In this document: piece by piece, positions 17,604 to 28,100 of the stretch
Position numbering within the stretch: position 1 is the stretch's first letter
Layout: each line of letters starts with the position of its first letter
Source of the DNA: an uncultured Bacteroidales bacterium
GTDB lineage: Bacteria > Bacteroidota > Bacteroidia > Bacteroidales > Bacteroidaceae
Reading direction: 5' to 3'
Assembly: GCA_902779535.1 (NCBI GenBank)
Contig: CACZBX010000008.1
Location: forward strand, 58,050-122,049
Length of the DNA: 64,000 bases
Notes under the pieces: generated by a model
Seen by the model: only the letters and a program-made list of their open reading frames with translations
The model's database searches: none
What the model was told of the DNA's origin: nothing
Program-made: the position numbers and the translations under genes

Positions 17604-18092
17604 ATGGATAACTTCGTAGCAATCGACTTTGAAACAGCGAATTACAGTCCTTCAAGTATCTGCAGTATTGGAGCTGTAATATATAAGGATGGGAAGAAAG
17701 TAGATGAGTTCTACAGTCTTGTTCATCCTGAACCTGATTACTATAGTTATCGGAATGTAAAGATACATGGTATCACGCAGCGTGATACGTGGAACGCTGC
17801 CATATTCCCCAAAGTATGGGAGCAACTTGTCCCCAAGTTGGGTGATTTACCCTTTGTTGCTCATAACAAGACCTTTGATGAGACTTGTCTGAAAGCAGCA
17901 TTCCGCACATATTCGATGGATTATCCTGACTACACGTTTTATTGTACGCTGCAAGCATCACGACGAATCAAATGTTTGGCTGATCATCATTTGGATACGG
18001 TTGCTGCATTCTTTGGATATGACTTGAAGAATCATCATCATGCCCTAGCAGATGCCGATGCTTGTGCATGGATCGCAAAAGAATTATTATGA
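17604..18092 (+). CDS. DEDD-family 3-prime to 5-prime exonuclease
   Basis: A 162-residue single-domain exonuclease of the DnaQ/RNase T superfamily. Motif ExoI is AIDFETAN with Asp8 and Glu10. ExoII lies in HNKTFDETCL. ExoIII reads HHALADADACAW, where the His and the following Asp identify the DEDDh type. Substrate (DNA or RNA) cannot be told. It is not polymerase III epsilon fused to a polymerase, and a second, longer member lies at 61318. The stop TGA overlaps the ATG of the next gene by four bases, so translation is probably coupled. Confidence 0.9.
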   Translation: MDNFVAIDFETANYSPSSICSIGAVIYKDGKKVDEFYSLVHPEPDYYSYRNVKIHGITQRDTWNAAIFPKVWEQLVPKLGDLPFVAHNKTFDETCLKAAFRTYSMDYPDYTFYCTLQASRRIKCLADHHLDTVAAFFGYDLKNHHHALADADACAWIAKELL

Positions 18093-18688
18093 TGGACGAT
18101 ACGTTTAAGACAATAGCTGCTCCCGCAGAAGGAACTTATTCAGAGAAACGAAGTAAGTTCCTGGCATTTGCCATCCCTGTTCGCACACAGGATGAGGTAA
18201 AGGAGTTGGTAAAAGAATATCAGAAGAAGTATTATGATGCCCGCCATGCCTGCTATGCCTACATGTTAGGACATGAACGTAAAGATTTTCGCGCTAATGA
18301 TAACGGTGAGCCATCTGGAACAGCCGGCAAACCGATTCTTGGACAGATTAACTCAAATGAACTCACCGACATACTAATCATCGTCGTTCGCTATTTCGGT
18401 GGCATCAAATTAGGTACCAGTGGACTGATCGGTGCATACAAAACTGCAGCGGCTGATGCTATTGCCAATGCAACGATTATCGAGAAGACAGTAGATGATG
18501 ATGTGACTGTTTTCTTTGAATATCCATTCTTAAACGATGTGATGCGAATCGTAAAGGAAGAAGAACCTCAAGTCGTTGAGCAAATGTTCGAAATGGACTG
18601 TAAAATGACTTTACGCATCCGTCGCAGCAAGATGGGACGTCTTCGTTCTAGGTTAGAAAAAGTTGAGACAGCTCGAATACAAGAATGA
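18089..18688 (+). CDS. YigZ/IMPACT family protein (UPF0029)
   Basis: A 199-residue protein of the YigZ/IMPACT family, proposed in the literature to bind translation factors or nucleic acid; the bacterial role is not settled. The family core is plain: FRANDNGEPSGTAGKPILGQ and VVRYFGGIKLGTSGLIGAYK. The C-terminal part (VFFEYPFLNDVMRIVKEE) matches the DUF1949 domain. The frame is open nine codons further upstream, inside the exonuclease gene. The start at 18089 gives an ATGA overlap with the previous stop and the natural N-terminus MMDDTFKTIAAPAEG; the ATG at 18092 is the alternative. It overlaps the HAD gene by four bases in the same way. Confidence 0.92.
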   Translation: MMDDTFKTIAAPAEGTYSEKRSKFLAFAIPVRTQDEVKELVKEYQKKYYDARHACYAYMLGHERKDFRANDNGEPSGTAGKPILGQINSNELTDILIIVVRYFGGIKLGTSGLIGAYKTAAADAIANATIIEKTVDDDVTVFFEYPFLNDVMRIVKEEEPQVVEQMFEMDCKMTLRIRRSKMGRLRSRLEKVETARIQE

Positions 18689-19347
18689 TGAAAAGAATAA
18701 GCCCTATCGATGTAATCATCTTAGATTTTGACGGTACTCTGGCCGATACTCGACAATGTATCGTTCAGTGTACCAATGCTACACTATTCGACCTGGGGCT
18801 GCCACTTGTCGATGAAAAAGAGATTGTTGCTTGCATCGGACTTCCATTACGCGAAATGTTTGTCCGTGCCGGAAAGGTGAAAGAGTCCATCGCCGATGCA
18901 TGTACGTCACGTTATCGTGTCCTCTTTCCCGATATTGCCAGTCGATCGGCAGTTCTTTTCCCAACGGTCAAAGAAACCTTGGAAAAACTTTGTCAATGGG
19001 AGAAACAGCTTACCATTGCCACAAGTCGCGAAAGAGAATCGTTGATTCCTCTTATCGAGCGCTTTGGGATTGTTCCCTATATCTCATATATCGTGGCTGA
19101 AGAAGATGTGAATCGGAAGAAACCTTTTCCCGATATGGTACTGAAGACGATGAACGACTTACATCTGAACCATGAAAATGTATTGGTGGTGGGCGATACG
19201 ATTTTTGACATTGACATGGGGCAGGAAGCCGGTTGTCTGACATGTGGCGTCACCTATGGCAATCAGTCAAGAGAGCAAATCGAACGACAGCATCCAGATT
19301 TCATCATTGATCGATTCGATCAACTTGTCCAGTTGGTAAAATGCTAA
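18685..19347 (+). CDS. HAD-superfamily phosphatase, phosphoglycolate phosphatase-like
   Basis: A 220-residue haloacid-dehalogenase hydrolase. Motif I is DFDGTLAD, with the nucleophilic and acid/base Asp. Motif II is the Thr/Ser in TIATSRE. Motif III is the Lys in RKKPFPDM, and motif IV is VVGDTIFDIDMG. An alpha-helical cap sits between motifs I and II, as in phosphoglycolate phosphatase and PpaX-like enzymes. Substrate is unknown; small phosphate esters are likely. It is the last gene of the lepA run, overlapping the YigZ gene by four bases, with a terminator 30 bases after its stop. Confidence 0.88.
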   Translation: MMKRISPIDVIILDFDGTLADTRQCIVQCTNATLFDLGLPLVDEKEIVACIGLPLREMFVRAGKVKESIADACTSRYRVLFPDIASRSAVLFPTVKETLEKLCQWEKQLTIATSRERESLIPLIERFGIVPYISYIVAEEDVNRKKPFPDMVLKTMNDLHLNHENVLVVGDTIFDIDMGQEAGCLTCGVTYGNQSREQIERQHPDFIIDRFDQLVQLVKC

Positions 19348-19374
19348 AAGAAACTTTTATGGTATTCAAATAAA

Positions 19375-19404
19375 TAAAAAAGGATATGAACTCAATCATA
19401 TCCT
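19375..19404 (-). terminator. Bidirectional terminator between HAD gene and fabD
   Basis: AGGATATGA (19381-19389) pairs with TCATATCCT (19396-19404) around a six-base loop. On the minus strand a run of T follows, so it fits best as the fabD terminator. On the plus strand it is followed by CTTTAT and could also stop the lepA operon. Confidence 0.8.
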
Positions 19405-19430
19405 CTTTATCATTTGTATCTATAACTTAC

Positions 19431-20318
19431 TTAGAGAATGCCATGTGCATTGACGGACTTGTCGATACGCCCAATCAATCCTTGTAACACGTTTCCAGGA
19501 CCACATTCCGTGAAATCATCTGCACCGTCAGCAATCATGTGTTCTACAGTTTGCGTCCATCTTACAGATGAAGTAAGCTGAGCAATCAAGTTTTCTTTGA
19601 TTTCTACTGGATCAGTGTGAGGCAAAGCATCTACATTCTGATATACCGGACATTTAGGAGTCTGGAATTCTGTTGCTTCAATAGCTGCTGCCAGTTCTTC
19701 CTTTGCTGGTTGCATCAACGGAGAGTGGAAAGCACCACCCACCTTCAAAGGCAATGCACGTTTTGCACCTGCAGCCTTCAACGCTTCACAGGCTTTTTGA
19801 ATGCCTTCCATCGTACCACTGATAACTACTTGACCGTTACAGTTATAGTTGGCAGGAACAACTACATCTCCACCATCCATAATCTCATGACAAATCTTTT
19901 CGATAGTTTCGTTCGGTAAACCGATGATAGCCGCCATTGTAGAAGGAGCGGCCTCACAAGCTTTCTGCATAGCCATGGCACGAGCATAAACTAATTTCAA
20001 TCCATCCTCGAACGACAGGGCACCTGCTGCTACCAATGCAGAAAACTCACCTAACGAATGACCAGCAGTCATCTCTGGCTGAAAAGCCTCGCCCATACAC
20101 AATGCTGAAATCACAGAGTGAAGAAAGACTGCTGGTTGAGTCACCTTGGTCTGACGTAAGTCTTCATCTGTGCCATTAAACATGATGTCGGTAATGCGAT
20201 ATCCTAAAATTTCGTTTGCCTTTTCAAAAAGTTCTTTTGCCAAAGGAGCATTCTCATAAAGATCTTTTCCCATTCCTGAAAATTGAGCTCCTTGACCGGG
20301 GAATACAAATGCTTTCAT
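19431..20318 (-). CDS. fabD: Malonyl-CoA:ACP transacylase
   Basis: A 295-residue FabD, which moves malonyl groups from CoA to acyl carrier protein to feed fatty-acid synthesis. It begins MKAFVFPGQGAQ, the family start. The active-site serine is Ser88 in GHSLGEF. The catalytic His lies in GGAFHSPLM and the Gln of PGQGAQ helps form the oxyanion hole. The open frame reaches two codons further to a TTG, but the ATG at 20318 is the natural start. No other fab gene is adjacent. It is followed on the minus strand by its own terminator. Confidence 0.97.
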   Translation of the reverse strand: MKAFVFPGQGAQFSGMGKDLYENAPLAKELFEKANEILGYRITDIMFNGTDEDLRQTKVTQPAVFLHSVISALCMGEAFQPEMTAGHSLGEFSALVAAGALSFEDGLKLVYARAMAMQKACEAAPSTMAAIIGLPNETIEKICHEIMDGGDVVVPANYNCNGQVVISGTMEGIQKACEALKAAGAKRALPLKVGGAFHSPLMQPAKEELAAAIEATEFQTPKCPVYQNVDALPHTDPVEIKENLIAQLTSSVRWTQTVEHMIADGADDFTECGPGNVLQGLIGRIDKSVNAHGIL

Positions 20319-20388
20319 ATTCAACTAATATTCTTTTTTTTTAATTCGTCGGCGAAGTTACAACAAAAGGTAGGGTTTACCAAATATT

Positions 20389-21312
20389 TTAATCTTTTAT
20401 TGATAAATAGCGTCGTTGGATAAAGCGTAATTCACTCTCCAACATCTCGAGTTTTGACATGCTAAAACCTGCTTTCTGGGCTTCCTTAATGGGTTTTGTA
20501 TAGAGATAATCAATCTCCATAGGACGACGGAAGTCAAAGTCAAGTTTCATACTTGGTGAATACGGTACCATCTGGCGTGTCATCTGAATCATCTTGTCGG
20601 CAAACTGTTCGTGAATGTTCTCTACGCCTAAATGTTGAGCGGCATGAATCACCTCCAGCATCTGGTCGTGGATGAGCCGTTCTGTCTCTGGATTTGACAG
20701 AAGTTGGTCAGTCGTCGTATTAAGGGCGACCGTCATGCCGTTGAAAGGCATGTTCCACACGGCTTTCTTCCAGCGTGCCTCGCGATATTCTACCAGTGCA
20801 GCCTTAACACCGGCATGGGTAAAGTCATCGATAACTGCTTGTAACTTCGCGCTATCCTTACAGGAATAATTACCGATATTGATACTTCCATAACATTCAT
20901 GGCGGATGATACCCGGTTCGGTCTTAGAAGAGCAGATAAATGCAAGACCTGCAGCAATCGAAAGGTTAGGGAACATGATTTGTAAGTCGGCTTCTAGTCC
21001 GATACCATTTTGAATCAAAATGACCAGTGAATCTTCTTTCAGCAAAGGAGGAAGTAAGTGAGCAAGCAAACAATTGTTTACCGATTTCAAACCGACCAAT
21101 ACCACGTCACATAAAGGCATTTCTTTAACATCTTTGTATGCATGTATTGAAGTAATTGAAAAAACACCGTCGCATGAGAGAACTTTTAATCCTTTCTCAC
21201 GTACTATATCATAATCTCGATGGAGGAGAAAGTGTACATCCTTTCCGCTATAAGCCAACTTTGCACCATAATAGCCACCGATAGCTCCAGTACCAATAAT
21301 TCCGTATTTCAT
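20389..21312 (-). CDS. 2-dehydropantoate 2-reductase-like protein (ketopantoate reductase)
   Basis: A 307-residue member of the PanE/ApbA family, which reduces ketopantoate to pantoate with NADPH in pantothenate synthesis. The N-terminal Rossmann motif is GTGAIGGYYG at 7-16. The C-terminal helical domain shows the family block ARWKKAVWNMPFNGMT, which includes the catalytic Lys and Asn, and SMKLDFDFRRPMEIDYL. The frame is open 12 codons further upstream, but a promoter-like TATCTTTG (minus strand, 21336-21343) lies there, so the ATG at 21312 is preferred. Family members also include non-pantoate reductases, so the symbol is withheld. It lies alone, divergent from the ABC operon. Confidence 0.85.
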   Translation of the reverse strand: MKYGIIGTGAIGGYYGAKLAYSGKDVHFLLHRDYDIVREKGLKVLSCDGVFSITSIHAYKDVKEMPLCDVVLVGLKSVNNCLLAHLLPPLLKEDSLVILIQNGIGLEADLQIMFPNLSIAAGLAFICSSKTEPGIIRHECYGSINIGNYSCKDSAKLQAVIDDFTHAGVKAALVEYREARWKKAVWNMPFNGMTVALNTTTDQLLSNPETERLIHDQMLEVIHAAQHLGVENIHEQFADKMIQMTRQMVPYSPSMKLDFDFRRPMEIDYLYTKPIKEAQKAGFSMSKLEMLESELRFIQRRYLSIKD

Positions 21313-21335
21313 AATGCTTGGTATAATTTGATCAG

Positions 21336-21343
21336 CAAAGATA
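21336..21343 (-). promoter_or_regulatory. Putative -7 promoter box of the PanE-like gene
   Basis: On the minus strand this reads TATCTTTG, a full match to TAnnTTTG, 23 bases before the ATG at 21312. Confidence 0.5.
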
Positions 21344-21394
21344 ATCATTCAGCCTAATTTTATAAAAAAAACGAGGAGATTTGCACTTTTTTCG

Positions 21395-21402
21395 TATATT
21401 TG
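21395..21402 (+). promoter_or_regulatory. Putative -7 promoter box of the ABC exporter/helicase run
   Basis: TATATTTG fits TAnnTTTG and lies 28 bases before the ATG at 21431. A TTG lies upstream at 21381, but only 11 bases away, so the -33 element is uncertain. Confidence 0.5.
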
Positions 21403-21430
21403 AAACTTAAAACAACTCAATTCGTATTTG

Positions 21431-23191
21431 ATGCTAAAGACGCTTTATAATCTGATAGGGGAATATAAACGAGCTGCACTGATCGCTCCTTTTTTCACTG
21501 CATTGGAAGTGGTTATGGGAGTCCTGATACCATATGTAACTGCTTCAATCATTGACAAGGGTATCATGACTGGCGATATTCAGAAAATCTATTATTACGG
21601 TGCCATCATGGTAGGATTGGCATTGATTAGTCTATATGCTGGAATAACCTCAGGGAAGTATTCGGCATATGCTTCTACAGGTTTTGCATACAACCTTCGC
21701 GATGCCATGTACAAACATGTACAGACATTCTCTTTCTCAAATATCGATAAGTTTAGTACTCCAGGATTGATTACTCGCATGACAACGGATGTATCAAATC
21801 TGCAGAACGCTTTTCAGCAAATCATCCGCGTCACCGTGCGTGCACCGCTAATGCTGATTTCGTGCTTCAGTATGAGTGTGTTCATCAATGCAAAACTAAG
21901 TCTTATCTTCATCTCGGCCATGCTCATCCTGGGCGTATTGCTGTTCTTGATTGTCAGTCGTACGATGAAACTCTTCTCACAAGTATTTCAACGTTATGAC
22001 GACTTGAATTCCAGTGTCCAAGAGAATATAGCAGGTATAAGGGTGGTAAAGTCGTTCGTGCGCGAGGATTATGAGAAGAAGAAGTTTTCTAAAGCAGCTA
22101 CCAACCTGTACAATTTATTCGTGAAAGCTGAAAGTTTGTTGGCATTCAACAATCCGGTCATGAACCTGGTAGTGTACGGATGTATCATTCTTCTTTCGTG
22201 GTTTGGTGCTAAATTGATTGTAGCTGACGAACTGACCACCGGTGAGTTGACATCATTACTGGCATATGTGATGAACATATCCATGTCGCTGATGATGCTC
22301 TCGATGATTTTTGTCATGCTTACTATGAGTTCTGCCAGTGCCAAACGTATCTTTGAAGTGCTCACTGAAAAGCCTAGCATAAAGAACCCGAAGGAGCCAC
22401 ATATGGATGTTTCCGACGGTAGTATCGATTTCGAACATGTATGCTTTGCTTACGAAAATGGTACCGGTGAAAATGCGTTGAACGATATTACCCTTCATAT
22501 CCAATCGGGCGAAACCATTGGTATTATCGGTGGTACCGGATCAGGAAAATCAAGTTTGGTTAATCTTATCAGTCGGTTGTACGATGTAAAAAGTGGTGTG
22601 CTACGTGTAGGAGGTAGGGATGTGCGTGAATACGACCTCGAGACTTTGAGAAATAGTGTTTCAGTAGTATTGCAGAAGAATATTCTTTTTTCAGGAACAA
22701 TTCTAGAAAACCTTCGTTGGGGCAAGGAAGATGCGACAGAGGAAGAATGCCGTGAAGCATGCCGCATTGCTTGTGCCGATGAGTTTATTGAACAATTCCC
22801 GCAAGGATATCATACGCACATCGAACAGGGTGGTACGAACGTGTCAGGAGGACAGAAACAACGACTTTGCCTAGCACGTGCCTTGCTGAAAAATCCTAAA
22901 ATATTGATCCTTGACGACTCTACCAGTGCTGTAGATACGGCAACAGATGCAAAGATCAGAACAGCATTTGCTTCTGCCATACCTGATACGACAAAGTTGA
23001 TTATTTCACAGCGAATACTCAGCATGCAAAACGCTGACCGAATATTGGTTCTCGACCATGGACAGATAAGCGGCTTTGACACACACGACAATTTGTTGCG
23101 TACAAATCAAATCTATCAAGATATTTATCGCATGCAGATGGAAAACGATGGAGACTTTGATGAATCGAAGGAAGGAGGAGCAGAGGCATGA
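21431..23191 (+). CDS. ABC exporter half-transporter with degenerate ATP site
   Basis: A 586-residue half-transporter: six membrane helices (about 1-310) followed by a nucleotide-binding domain. Walker A is GGTGSGKSS with Lys373. The signature is VSGGQKQR, intact. Walker B reads LILDDSTSAVD, with Asp496 where the catalytic Glu is expected, and the switch loop reads IISQRIL with Gln527 in place of His. Both changes are known for the non-catalytic site of heterodimeric exporters such as the TM287/288, LmrCD and TmrAB type. The frame opens at a TTG one codon earlier; the ATG at 21431 is taken as start. The stop overlaps the ATG of the partner gene by four bases. Cargo (drug, lipid or peptide) cannot be inferred. 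Confidence 0.93.
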   Translation: MLKTLYNLIGEYKRAALIAPFFTALEVVMGVLIPYVTASIIDKGIMTGDIQKIYYYGAIMVGLALISLYAGITSGKYSAYASTGFAYNLRDAMYKHVQTFSFSNIDKFSTPGLITRMTTDVSNLQNAFQQIIRVTVRAPLMLISCFSMSVFINAKLSLIFISAMLILGVLLFLIVSRTMKLFSQVFQRYDDLNSSVQENIAGIRVVKSFVREDYEKKKFSKAATNLYNLFVKAESLLAFNNPVMNLVVYGCIILLSWFGAKLIVADELTTGELTSLLAYVMNISMSLMMLSMIFVMLTMSSASAKRIFEVLTEKPSIKNPKEPHMDVSDGSIDFEHVCFAYENGTGENALNDITLHIQSGETIGIIGGTGSGKSSLVNLISRLYDVKSGVLRVGGRDVREYDLETLRNSVSVVLQKNILFSGTILENLRWGKEDATEEECREACRIACADEFIEQFPQGYHTHIEQGGTNVSGGQKQRLCLARALLKNPKILILDDSTSAVDTATDAKIRTAFASAIPDTTKLIISQRILSMQNADRILVLDHGQISGFDTHDNLLRTNQIYQDIYRMQMENDGDFDESKEGGAEA

Positions 23192-25098
23192 AAACAAATA
23201 TACCAACAGGAAGACATGGACATGTAGCGCGACCTAATGTTAAACTACGGAAAGGAGCGGTAAAACGTGTCTATCAGTATATCTTCAAACATTATAAGAT
23301 GGTTTGCCTCATCGTGGCAATCTGCATTCTTATTTCATCCGTCACCTCGGTAGTTTCTACGTTATTCACCAAAGAACTGATAGATAAGTATATCTTACCA
23401 ATGACGCAGAGCGCGGTACCCGATTTCTACCCACTGGCTAAGGCTTTGTTCATCCTGGCAGTGGTACTGGTCTTGGGTATCATCTGCTCTTATACTTATA
23501 ACCGTTTGATGATTAATGTCAGCCAAGGTTCGTTGAAGCGCATGCGAATCGATGTCTTCTCGCACATGGAATCACTTCCCATCAAGTACTTCGATACACA
23601 TGCACACGGTGATATCATGTCGGTCTATACCAACGACATCGACACCCTCCGACAGATGATTGGTTCAAGTTTACCGCAAGTATTCAGTTCGGTCATCAGC
23701 CTTGTGGTTACTTTCGTCAGCATGGTTGTGCTGAGCATCCCTCTCACAATCATCTCCATCGTCATGTCTGTTATCATGGCTTACACGACTACGAGTTTGG
23801 GAAAACGATCGGCTTCTTATTTCTCTGCTCAGCAGAAGAGCCTTGGTGCTATGAATGGATTTATTGAAGAGATGATGACTGGACAGAAGGTCGTGAAGGT
23901 GTTTTGTCATGAGGACGAGAGCATTGCCGACTTTGAAAAACTGAATGATTCCCTCCGCGAGAATGCATATAACGCCAATCGGGTAGCCAATATTGTCATG
24001 CCAGTGAATGGTAATCTCTCGAACTTTGGCTATGTGTTGATAGCTGTATTGGGATCACTGATGTCACTGTCGGGAATGATCGACTTGTCTATCGGTACGC
24101 TGGTGGCCTTTCTTTCACTCAATAAGAGTTTCTCACGCCCTATCGCACAAGTCAGCAATCAAATAAACAGCATCATTATGGCGATTGCTGGATCAGAAAG
24201 AGTGTTCGACTTACTGGATGAAAAACCTGAGGTTGATAAGGGCATGGTGACTTTCGTTAATGCCAAAGAAAGTGAGGATGGTTCCTTGTACCCAACCAAC
24301 GAGCGCACAGGGAAGTGGGCATGGAAACGTCTGATGCTTAACGGAAAATACCTATATACACCTGTCGAGGGAGCGGTTGTCTTTAATGATGTCGATTTTT
24401 CTTATAATCCCGATAAGCAAGTGCTCTTCGATATCATGATTGATGCTAAGCCCAACCAAAAGATTGCATTTGTGGGTGGTACCGGTGCCGGTAAGACAAC
24501 GATTACAAATCTAATAAACCGCTTCTATGATATCCAAGACGGCAAGGTGCAATACGATGGGGTTAACATCAACTACATTAAGAAAGCAGATTTGCGGCGA
24601 AGTCTGGGCATCGTTTTACAGGAAACACACCTCTTCACGGGTACGGTGATGGAGAATATCCGTTACGGACGACTGGATGCGACCGATGAGGAGTGTGTCG
24701 AGGCAGCAAAACTAGTATATGTCGACAGCTTTATCCGACGTCTGCAAGACGGTTATCAAACAAAACTTTCGGGCGACGGATCAAACCTGAGTCAAGGAGA
24801 ACGGCAGTTGCTGTCGATTGCCAGGGCAGCCGTTGCTGATCCTCCGGTACTGATTCTTGACGAGGCAACCTCATCCATTGATACACGTACTGAAAGATTG
24901 GTACAGCAAGGTATGGACTCGCTCATGAAAGGACGTACAACCTTTGTCATTGCACATCGCTTATCAACGGTTCGAAATGCCGATTGCATCATGGTCCTCG
25001 AAAGAGGAAGAATCATTGAACGGGGTACACATGAAGAATTAATACAACAAAAAGGAAAATATTATCAGTTATATACAGGTAATTTCATACAGAATTAA
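23188..25098 (+). CDS. ABC exporter half-transporter with consensus ATP site (partner subunit)
   Basis: A 636-residue half-transporter with a short basic N-terminal tail, six membrane helices (about 30-330) and a nucleotide-binding domain. Walker A is GGTGAGKTT with Lys436, Walker B is LILDEATSSID with catalytic Glu559, and the switch His590 is in VIAHRLS. Its own signature is altered to LSQGERQ, which would face the degenerate site of the partner. Between the membrane and nucleotide domains lies a stretch of about 40 residues (about 355-395, VNAKESEDGSLYPTN...WKRLMLNG) that standard exporters lack. It overlaps the previous gene by four bases and is followed 11 bases later by the giant helicase gene. 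Confidence 0.93.
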   Translation: MKTNIPTGRHGHVARPNVKLRKGAVKRVYQYIFKHYKMVCLIVAICILISSVTSVVSTLFTKELIDKYILPMTQSAVPDFYPLAKALFILAVVLVLGIICSYTYNRLMINVSQGSLKRMRIDVFSHMESLPIKYFDTHAHGDIMSVYTNDIDTLRQMIGSSLPQVFSSVISLVVTFVSMVVLSIPLTIISIVMSVIMAYTTTSLGKRSASYFSAQQKSLGAMNGFIEEMMTGQKVVKVFCHEDESIADFEKLNDSLRENAYNANRVANIVMPVNGNLSNFGYVLIAVLGSLMSLSGMIDLSIGTLVAFLSLNKSFSRPIAQVSNQINSIIMAIAGSERVFDLLDEKPEVDKGMVTFVNAKESEDGSLYPTNERTGKWAWKRLMLNGKYLYTPVEGAVVFNDVDFSYNPDKQVLFDIMIDAKPNQKIAFVGGTGAGKTTITNLINRFYDIQDGKVQYDGVNINYIKKADLRRSLGIVLQETHLFTGTVMENIRYGRLDATDEECVEAAKLVYVDSFIRRLQDGYQTKLSGDGSNLSQGERQLLSIARAAVADPPVLILDEATSSIDTRTERLVQQGMDSLMKGRTTFVIAHRLSTVRNADCIMVLERGRIIERGTHEELIQQKGKYYQLYTGNFIQN

Positions 25099-25109
25099 AA
25101 GTGAAGAGA

Positions 25110-28100
25110 ATGGAAGGAGATTTTACATTCAACGGAAAATATAATGGCCTGGTTCATTTAGACTATTTACCATGCTTGAACTATGCCATGTTTCACAATG
25201 GTTATGAATCATGTGATTCCTTCGAACTTCAAAACAACGATGATGAGGATTGGAATCATGTGCAACTGATTGTCGATGGCGAATTAATACAGACTTCAGA
25301 GGTATTGATTGATGCCATACCGAAGCGGCAACGTTTGGAGGTAAAAGATATCAAGATCGCACCGGATGTTACTAAACTTGTAGAGTTGACCGAGCGTGTA
25401 GATACGTTCTTTTACCTGACCCTATGTATCGATGGCGAGGAAGCCATGCGGAAGGAATACCCCATTTCGCTTATGACATTCGACCAATGGCCGGGAGCTT
25501 CCGTAGTACCCGAACTGTTGGCCAGTTTTGTAACGCCAAATCATCCAATACTATCACGCATTAGTGTCAATGCCTCGAAATTTATGGAGAAATGGACGGG
25601 AGATAGTGCTATGGATGAATATCAGACTCAGGATCCTAACCGTGTGCGTATGCAAGTTGCTGCCATCTACGAGGCACTTCGATCGGAATCTATCGTGTAC
25701 GTTACTCCTCCCGCCAGTTTCGAAAAAACAGGGCAACGTGTACGCCTCGTCGACAAGGTGTTGAACGAAAAGGTGGGAACGTGTGTCGACCTCTCTTTAC
25801 TCTATGCTTCTTGCCTTGAAGCCATTGGAATACATCCTTTGCTCATCCTCATCAAGGGACATATGTTCGTGGGAGCATGGCTCACTCCGGATATCTATTC
25901 ACAAACAGTGGGCGATGATGCCTCATTCCTCCTAAAAGGAGCTGCCGATGGTATCAACGACTTAGTGTTGGTGGAAGCAACGGCGTTGACTTCATCGCAG
26001 GATCTGTCGTTCGACGATGCGGTCTTTATGGCCGAAAAACACTTGAAAGATGAAAAGAACTTCATCTTCTTCATCGATGTCTTCCGCTGTCGGCTAAATA
26101 ATATTCGTCCGATTCCACAAAGGGTTGAGGAAAATGGTAAATGGAGCGTGAAGACGGAGGGCGTGAAACATTCAAATGCGACCGAAGAAGTGATGCACCT
26201 GAATCGTTATGATATCAAAACAGATGAACCCAAAGGGAAGATAACGAAACAAATCCTGTGGGAACGCAAATTGCTCGATTTCTCGTTACGTAATAACCTC
26301 ATCAATATCCGTATCGGGAAACGTGTCATTCCGTTCATTTCATTTGATATCGATCATCTGGAAGATCTTTTGCAGGAAGGAGAGACCTATCAAATACTGC
26401 CATCACCGTCGAAAAACAAACTAGATCCAGAAGAATCGGGCATTTATGACTCGTCAAAATGGAAAACGTCGATGGAGGAATTGATTACAAATGAAATCAA
26501 AAATAAAAAACTCTATTCTTATCTTACCGACACCGAACTTCAGAACACACTGAAATTCATCTATCGTACATCACGTACTGCCATGGAGGAGAACGGTGCT
26601 AATTCACTCTTTGTAGCTGTCGGCTTATTGAAATGGTACGAAACGGCACGAAGTATCAAGCAACGGTTCGCACCAATCCTCTTGTTGCCGGTCGATATTA
26701 TTCGAAAAGGTGGAGCCAAAGGCTATGTGATACGCATGCGAGATGAAGATACGATCTTGAACACAACGTTGGTCGAACTATTAAAACAAGAGTTTGGATT
26801 GAACCTCTCCGGTTTGAATCCGTTGCCGAAAGATGAAAGTGGTGTGGATGTAAAACAAATTCTCGCAATTGTTAGAAACAGTGTCCGAGAAATGAAAGGA
26901 TGGGATGTTTTGGATGAAGCCATGTTGGGCATCTTTTCATTTAATAAGTTCGTAATGTGGAATGATATCCATACGAATGCAGATAAGCTGAAAGAAAATC
27001 CCGTCATCAAGAGTCTGATAGATGGACGTGTTCAATGGAAGGATGATGATAAAGAAGTGGATGCCCGACAAATTGATAAAGAGGTTGAGCCAGCCAACTT
27101 TGCCATACCATTGGATGTGGATTCATCGCAGATGGAGTCGGTCATTGAGTCGGGACAAGGAAAGAGTTTTATCCTTCATGGGCCTCCAGGAACCGGAAAA
27201 TCGCAAACCATTACGAACATGATTGCCAATGCTTTATACAAAGGGAAGCGAGTATTGTTCGTAGCGGAGAAGATGGCAGCATTGTCGGTAGTACAGAAAC
27301 GATTGGCAAAGATCGGGTTGGATCCTTTCTGTTTGGAGATGCATTCGAACAAGGCAACTAAGTCTCATTTCTTGTCGCAATTACAGCAAGCGATTGACGT
27401 GGTTCACATCAAGTCACCGAAAGAGTTTGACAAACTATCGAAGGAACTGTTCGAACGTCGACAATCGTTAATTGGGTACATGGAGGCATTGCACCGTCCT
27501 CATTCGTCAGGGCTTTCGCTCTACGATTGCATTACCAATTACTTGTCGGTGACAGGTGATGAAATACAGGTATCGGAGGATGTTGTTGCAAATACGAACA
27601 AGGACCGGCTGACGAAGATACGGGAAACGATAACCGACTTGGATACGGTGATGAAGATTACCGGACATCCGCAGGAACATCCACTACGTCATCTCAAACC
27701 AAAGACTTTGGATGCTACTGATACAATAAAAGAAAAATTAGACCGGTATAAACGTATCTTCATCCAGCTGATTCAGCAGAAGCCGTTCTTTACTAACCAA
27801 CTGGCCTTAGGACTTCCTGACACGGCGGATGGATTGAACAGAATGCGTGTGCTGAGCGATCTGTTGGCACATATTCCTGTGCTAAATAAGGCCGTGCTAG
27901 ATTTGTCAGCCAATAATGAATTGCTGGAGGAATGGAAAGATGCCGTTCAGAATGGTAAGCGGAAGGACGAGATAAAAGAACGTTTACTGAAAGATTTTTC
28001 GGAAGATGTGCTGAAACAGGATGCCCAGGCACTACAATTCCAATGGAAGACAATCCAGACGAAATGGTTCTTACCGAAATTCTTTGCTAAACGCTCGTTT

